Positions 43,046 through 46,559 of a stretch of 46,559 nucleotides of DNA are shown piece after piece (positions within the stretch are counted from its first letter, which is position 1; each line of letters begins with the position of its first letter). The translations under genes and the position numbers were made by a program. The DNA is from Nocardiopsis sp. CC223A. GTDB taxonomy: Bacteria; Actinomycetota; Actinomycetes; Streptosporangiales; Streptosporangiaceae. The notes beneath the pieces are model-generated. The model did not search any database and was not told where the DNA came from. It saw only the letters and a list, made by a program, of their open reading frames with translations. The DNA is taken from NCBI RefSeq assembly GCF_030766825.1, contig NZ_JASFDV010000058.1:1-46559 (forward strand), written 5' to 3'.

Positions 43046-43058
43046 CCGGTTCCTCCGG

Positions 43059-44396
43059 TCAGCCCAGCGCCGAACGGACCACCCCGGCAAGGCGTTCGGC
43101 GATCGCGTTCGCCTGCGCCTGCTCCGGGGCCTCCACCATGACGCGGACCTTGGGCTCGGTGCCGCTGGGCCGGATCAGGACCCGGCCGGTGCCGCCCAGC
43201 TCCTTCTCGGCCTCGCGCACCGCGGCCCACAGCTCCGCGGAGTCGGCGGCGCGGGACTTGTCCACGTCGGGAACGTTGATGAGCACCTGCGGCAGGCGGG
43301 TCATCACCTTGGCCAGCTCCGCCAGCCCCTGCCCGCGGTGCGCCATGGCGGCCAACAGGTGCAGGCCGGTGAGCACACCGTCGCCGGTGGTGGCGTGGTC
43401 CAGCAGGATGACGTGCCCGGACTGCTCCCCGCCCAGGGAGAACCCGCCGCGCTTCATCTCCTCCAGCACGTAGCGGTCGCCCACCGCGGTCTCCACGACG
43501 GCGATGCCCTCGCGCTCCATGGCCAGTTTCAGGCCGAGGTTGGACATGACCGTCACCACGAGGGTGTCCTCGGCCAGTCGGCCTTCCTCCTTGGCCTCCG
43601 AGGCCAGGATCGCGAGGATGTGGTCGCCGTCGATCACGTTGCCCCCGGCGTCCACGGCCAGGCAGCGGTCGGCGTCGCCGTCGTTGGCGATGCCCGCGTC
43701 GGCACTGTGCAGCCGCACCGTCTCCTGGAGCAGCTCCAGGTGGGTCGAACCGCACCCCTCGTTGATGTTGTGGCCGTCGGGCGCGTCGCCGATGGCGATG
43801 ACCTCGGCGCCCGCCCGGCGCAGCACCTCGGGGGCCACCAGCGAGGACGCGCCGTTGGCGCAGTCCACCACGACCTTGAGCCCGGCCAGGGAGTGCGGGG
43901 CGGAGGCCAGCACGTGCCGGATGTAGCGCTCGGCGCCGTCGTCGGCGTCGGTGACCCGGCCCACGGCCGTGCCCACCGCCGGGGTCGAGGGCACGTCCAG
44001 CAGGCCCTCGATCTCGTCCTCCAGGGCGTCCTCCAGTTTGCGGCCGCCCCGGGCGAAGAACTTGATGCCGTTGTCCGGCGCGGGGTTGTGGCTCGCCGAC
44101 AGCATCACGCCGAAGTCGGCGTCGAGGTCGCCGGTGAGAAAGGCCACCGCCGGGGTGGGCAGCACCCCCACCCGGACCACGTCGACACCGGTGCTGGCCA
44201 GCCCGGCCACCACCGCGGCCTCCAGGAACTCACCGGAGGCGCGCGGGTCGCGGCCCACGACGGCCTTGGGGCGCCGCCCCTCGATCCGAGCCGCGAGCAC
44301 CCGCGCCCCGGCGATGGACAACTCCAGGGCGAGCGTGGCGGTCAGGTCGCGCCCGGCGACCCCGCGTACACCATCCGTACCGAACAGCCGTCCCAC
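43059..44396 (-). CDS. glmM: Phosphoglucosamine mutase GlmM
   Basis: 445 residues, normal length, start 'MGRLFGTDGVRGVAGRDLTA' at GTG 44394-44396 with a GAAGGGGG site. The phosphoserine is S102 in 'MLSASHNPAPDNGIKFF'. The magnesium loop is D239, D241 and D243 in 'NDGDADRCLAVD'. The sugar-binding 'GGEQSGHVI' and phosphate-binding 'RPSGTEPKVRVMVE' are present. It converts glucosamine-6-phosphate to glucosamine-1-phosphate for UDP-GlcNAc, feeding peptidoglycan and teichoic-acid linkage units. It lies downstream of rpsI, separated by a strong terminator. Confidence 0.96.
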   Translation of the reverse strand: MGRLFGTDGVRGVAGRDLTATLALELSIAGARVLAARIEGRRPKAVVGRDPRASGEFLEAAVVAGLASTGVDVVRVGVLPTPAVAFLTGDLDADFGVMLSASHNPAPDNGIKFFARGGRKLEDALEDEIEGLLDVPSTPAVGTAVGRVTDADDGAERYIRHVLASAPHSLAGLKVVVDCANGASSLVAPEVLRRAGAEVIAIGDAPDGHNINEGCGSTHLELLQETVRLHSADAGIANDGDADRCLAVDAGGNVIDGDHILAILASEAKEEGRLAEDTLVVTVMSNLGLKLAMEREGIAVVETAVGDRYVLEEMKRGGFSLGGEQSGHVILLDHATTGDGVLTGLHLLAAMAHRGQGLAELAKVMTRLPQVLINVPDVDKSRAADSAELWAAVREAEKELGGTGRVLIRPSGTEPKVRVMVEAPEQAQANAIAERLAGVVRSALG

Positions 44397-44473
44397 AGGC
44401 GACAGCCCCCTTCAGAAGTGGCGCCACGTCAGGCGCCGAGAAGATCAGTGTGACCGACAAGCCACGCGAAAAG

Positions 44474-44519
44474 GAAAAACCCGTACGACGTCCCCGGGTG
44501 TCGGGGACGGCGTACGGGT
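44474..44519 (-). terminator. Rho-independent terminator of the rplM-rpsI operon
   Basis: On the minus strand a 17-bp stem with a single mismatch (44479-44495 with 44503-44519, 7-nt loop) is followed by TTTTTCCTTTTC. It is the clearest intrinsic terminator in the window and lies 35 bp past the rpsI stop. Confidence 0.9.
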
Positions 44520-44554
44520 CGAAGCTCAGCCGAGCACGAGCCGGCGCATGAGCC

Positions 44555-45064
44555 TTAGCGCTTGGAGAACTGCGGCGCCTTGCGGGCCTTCTTGAGACCG
44601 GCCTTCTTGCGCTCCACCTCACGGGCGTCGCGGGTCAGGAAACCGGCCTTCTTGAGGGTCGGGCGGTTGTTCTCCGGGTCCAGGGAAGCCAGCGCGCGGG
44701 CGATGCCGTGGCGCAGGGCGCCGGCCTGGCCGCTGGGGCCGCCGCCGCTCATCCGGGCGAAGACGTCGTAGGCGCCCTCGAACCCGAGCGAGACGAAGGG
44801 CTCCTTGATGGTCTGCTGGTGGACCTTGTCCGGGAAGTAGACCTCAAGCGGCTTGCCGTTGATCTTCCACTCACCCGCGCCGGGCGTGATGCGCACGCGG
44901 GCGATGGCCGTCTTGCGGCGGCCGGTGCCGGCGCTGGGGCCGGAAGCGGTCGGCACGTAGGCGGCGACCGTCTCCTCGGACTCGCTCGTGTACTCGGAGG
45001 GGAACTCCTCCGGGTTCTCGGCGTACTCCTGCTCGATGTCTTCGATACCGGTGGGCTCGACCAC
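44555..45064 (-). CDS. rpsI: 30S ribosomal protein uS9
   Basis: 169 residues from GTG 45062-45064 with AGGAG 5 nt upstream. Residues 1-45 are an acidic Glu/Thr-rich extension usual in actinobacteria. The conserved domain starts at 'GTGRRKTAIARVRITPGAGE' and includes 'GGGPSGQAGALRHGIARAL'. The tail ends in 'KKARKAPQFSKR', which reaches the P-site tRNA. It is co-transcribed with rplM, 37 bp apart. Confidence 0.97.
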   Translation of the reverse strand: MVEPTGIEDIEQEYAENPEEFPSEYTSESEETVAAYVPTASGPSAGTGRRKTAIARVRITPGAGEWKINGKPLEVYFPDKVHQQTIKEPFVSLGFEGAYDVFARMSGGGPSGQAGALRHGIARALASLDPENNRPTLKKAGFLTRDAREVERKKAGLKKARKAPQFSKR

Positions 45065-45101
45065 GGTTCTCCTCGTGTTCTCTGTGAAGTCGCGCGAACG
45101 C

Positions 45102-45551
45102 CTAGGCGGGCTGCTCGATCTTGGTGATTTCGAACGGGACCGGCTGCTGGGCCTGGTGCGGGTGCTCCGAACCGGAGTACACCTTCAGCTTCTTGGCCAT
45201 CTGGCGACCGAGAGAGCCCTTGGGCAGCATGCCCTTGACGGCCTTCTCGATGGCCCGCTCGGGGTTCTTCTCCAGCAGCTCCGCATAGCCGACGGAACGC
45301 AGACCGCCGGGGTAGCCGGAGTGCCGGTAGGCCCGCTTCTGCTCCAGCTTCTTGCCGGTCAGGGCGACCTTGTCGGCGTTCACGACGATCACGAAGTCGC
45401 CGGTGTCGATGTGGGGCGCGTAGTACGCCTTGTGCTTGCCCCGGAGGAGCGTGGCAACCTGGCTCGCCATACGCCCGAGCACGAGATCGGTGGCGTCGAT
45501 GACGTGCCACTGACGCTGAACATCGTTTGGTTTGGGGCTGTAGGTGCGCAC
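45102..45551 (-). CDS. rplM: 50S ribosomal protein uL13
   Basis: 149 residues from GTG 45549-45551. The N-terminus 'MRTYSPKPNDVQRQWHVIDA' is the standard actinobacterial form, which fixes the start; GAAGG lies about 10 nt upstream. The conserved 'VLGRMASQVATLLRGKHK', 'GDFVIVVNADKVALTGKKL' and 'GMLPKGSLGRQMAKKLKVY' are intact. It is an early-assembly protein of the large subunit and the first gene of the rplM-rpsI operon. Confidence 0.97.
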   Translation of the reverse strand: MRTYSPKPNDVQRQWHVIDATDLVLGRMASQVATLLRGKHKAYYAPHIDTGDFVIVVNADKVALTGKKLEQKRAYRHSGYPGGLRSVGYAELLEKNPERAIEKAVKGMLPKGSLGRQMAKKLKVYSGSEHPHQAQQPVPFEITKIEQPA

Positions 45552-46078
45552 GATCGTTTGCCTTCGCTCTTCAGTCGGCTGCCCCATCCCCCTGGTTCGG
45601 GATGGTGGACTCGTAATTACGAAACACACCCGCGGGCGCGGGGCGTTTGGACCGGACGTCCCGTGCCACATCGTCAGGACGATCCGGTGGTGAGTGCGCA
45701 GACGATGGTGCGTGGATCGGCTCCGGGTCGGTGAACGACCCGGGGCCCACGGCAACTCAAACGCACGACGAAACATCCTACTGGCCACCGTAGCGCAGGT
45801 CAAAGCCAGCGGTTGGGGCAGACCGGCAGGACCACGCACGGCGGGGAAAGCGCCGGCACGGGGTCACATCCGTGACCTCTCCGTCTTTCATTATGCCCGT
45901 TGCGTGGAGTGCTTCGTCCTTTCCGCGCCCGGGTGTTGGTTACCCTTGCACCGAAAGGCCGGTCTCCGCCCGGAACGACGGGCGCCGACGAGATGCCCGT
46001 CACCCCGGCACGCCAGCGGAAACACCGCGGGCACGGGCTTTGGTCAAGTCCCAACCCCCAACGCCTCCGGAGACTCCC
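45552..46078. promoter_or_regulatory. Divergent intergenic region with the rplM promoter and several palindromes
   Basis: 527 bp without a convincing gene. On the minus strand CATAAT (45890-45895) is a plausible -10 box, which would give rplM a leader of about 330 nt. Just inside that leader GGTCAC-ATCC-GTGACC (45862-45877) forms a perfect 6-bp hairpin. A perfect 12-bp palindrome TCGTAATTACGA (45611-45622) lies about 60 bp before the rplM start. The plus-strand promoter of the next gene must also be here but is not obvious. Confidence 0.4.
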
Positions 46079-46559
46079 ATCAGTACCCATCCGAACCCGC
46101 CGCAGTACGGTCCCGACGGGCCGGAGCCCGGTGACGGCCAAGACCTGCTCGGCTCAGCCCCCGCACACCCCCACCAGTACCCGGCCGACCCCCGGGTGCC
46201 GCAGGGACAGCCACCGCAGCCCCTTCAGGGCGGATCGCCCCTCCCCGGGCACGGCGGGCCCTCCGGGCCGCAGCCGCCGAGCGCCCCATTCACTCCGAGC
46301 GGGCCGTACCAGGCCCACCCCGGACATCAGCCGCCCTCCGGCCCGCAGGTGCCGCAGGCGCCGACGCAGGGCCCCGTGGGCGCCCCCGGAGCACCCTCGG
46401 GCCCGCAGGCGCCGCAGAACCCGTACGCGCGGCCCGCGGGGACCCCGCCGACCGGACAGTACCAGGGCGCCCCCCTCCCCCCCGCCCCCCACCCCCCCCT
46501 CCCCCCCGCCCCCACGGCCCGGCCCCCGCGGCCCCCTCCTCCACCGCCCCCCCGCTCGA
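46079..46559 (+). CDS. Pro/Gln/Gly-rich N-terminus of a membrane protein (3' partial, start uncertain)
   Basis: The frame reads 'STHPNPPQYGPDGPEPGDGQ' and continues Pro/Gly/Gln/Tyr-rich to the window end, like the N-terminal part of the protein at the start of the window; such tails normally precede a single membrane helix. The ribosome site CCGGAG (46067-46072) points to a start at 46079, but that codon is ATC rather than ATG. The nearest ordinary in-frame start is TTG 46040, with a poor ribosome site. The last 90 bases are runs of C and may contain sequencing errors, so the frame there is not reliable. Confidence 0.5.
   Translation, partial: MSTHPNPPQYGPDGPEPGDGQDLLGSAPAHPHQYPADPRVPQGQPPQPLQGGSPLPGHGGPSGPQPPSAPFTPSGPYQAHPGHQPPSGPQVPQAPTQGPVGAPGAPSGPQAPQNPYARPAGTPPTGQYQGAPLPPAPHPPLPPAPTARPPRPPPPPPPRS
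46469..46559 (+). repeat. C-homopolymer-rich tract at the window end
   Basis: Runs of five to eight C broken by single T, G or A occupy most of the last 90 bases. They could encode Pro-rich sequence, but the composition is more extreme than in the rest of the gene and is typical of error-prone contig ends in high-GC assemblies. Confidence 0.6.

Noticed and set aside
45552..46078. A ribosomal-protein autoregulatory leader (L13-type) upstream of rplM
   Set aside because: Some palindromes are visible, but I cannot match the fold to any known leader; kept only as an unassigned regulatory region.
1..46559. tRNA, rRNA, CRISPR arrays, phage attachment sites or a replication origin
   Set aside because: None could be recognised by reading the intergenic regions; a covariance-model scan would be decisive but was not possible.

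Overview
The DNA is very GC-rich with strong third-position GC bias, GTG and TTG starts and GTGA/ATGA gene overlaps. Together with an F420-type oxidoreductase and a large cell-wall glycopolymer locus, this points to a filamentous actinomycete, most likely Nocardiopsis or a close relative. That assignment is inferred from gene content; there is no rRNA or other phylogenetic marker beyond rplM, rpsI and glmM.

Layout. (1) 1-6871: the end of a Pro-rich membrane protein, a flavodoxin-like protein, and a reductive pyrimidine/hydantoin catabolism cluster (beta-ureidopropionase-type nitrilase, dihydropyrimidinase, LLM-class oxidoreductase, NCS1 permease). (2) 6872-17242: a wall teichoic acid block. 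A two-gene cassette, bifunctional CDP-ribitol synthase (IspD-like plus SDR) followed by a membrane-anchored polyol-phosphate polymerase, occurs twice in tandem. A third, soluble TagF-like polymerase follows, broken by two single-base frameshifts. (3) 17243-27006: a plastic region. It holds an inverted-repeat remnant, a polymerase fragment, a 5'-truncated giant Rhs/YD-repeat protein with a low-GC C-terminal tip, a low-GC four-helix membrane protein (candidate immunity protein), an IS5-type transposase remnant, a complete IS with perfect 20-bp terminal repeats, a decayed gene and a 40-residue acidic protein. (4) 27007-41258: surface-glycan genes. They comprise an OafA-type O-acyltransferase with an SGNH domain, a DUF418 membrane protein, two DUF6716-type putative glycosyltransferases, NeuA fused to a HAD phosphatase, NeuB without its SAF domain, a GT2 glycosyltransferase, a polysialyltransferase-like protein and a GT52-like sialyltransferase homologue. 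A crotonase/SDR pair on the minus strand interrupts them. (5) 41428-46559: a Uma2-family protein, a ROK kinase, glmM, the rplM-rpsI operon and the Pro-rich start of another membrane protein, cut by the window end.

How it fits together: ribulose-5-phosphate is likely reduced and activated to CDP-ribitol and polymerised by the two membrane-anchored polymerases. A nonulosonic acid (Kdn or a sialic acid) is likely made by NeuB, dephosphorylated and CMP-activated by the NeuA-HAD fusion, and transferred by the polysialyltransferase-like and GT52-like enzymes. This would match a cell wall carrying both poly(polyol phosphate) teichoic acid and a teichulosonic acid, decorated with O-acyl groups. GlmM supplies the amino-sugar precursors. 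The most novel-looking element is the Rhs C-terminal tip (glycine-zipper-like) with its adjacent multi-span membrane protein. Both are AT-richer than everything around them, as expected for a horizontally exchanged toxin/immunity module.
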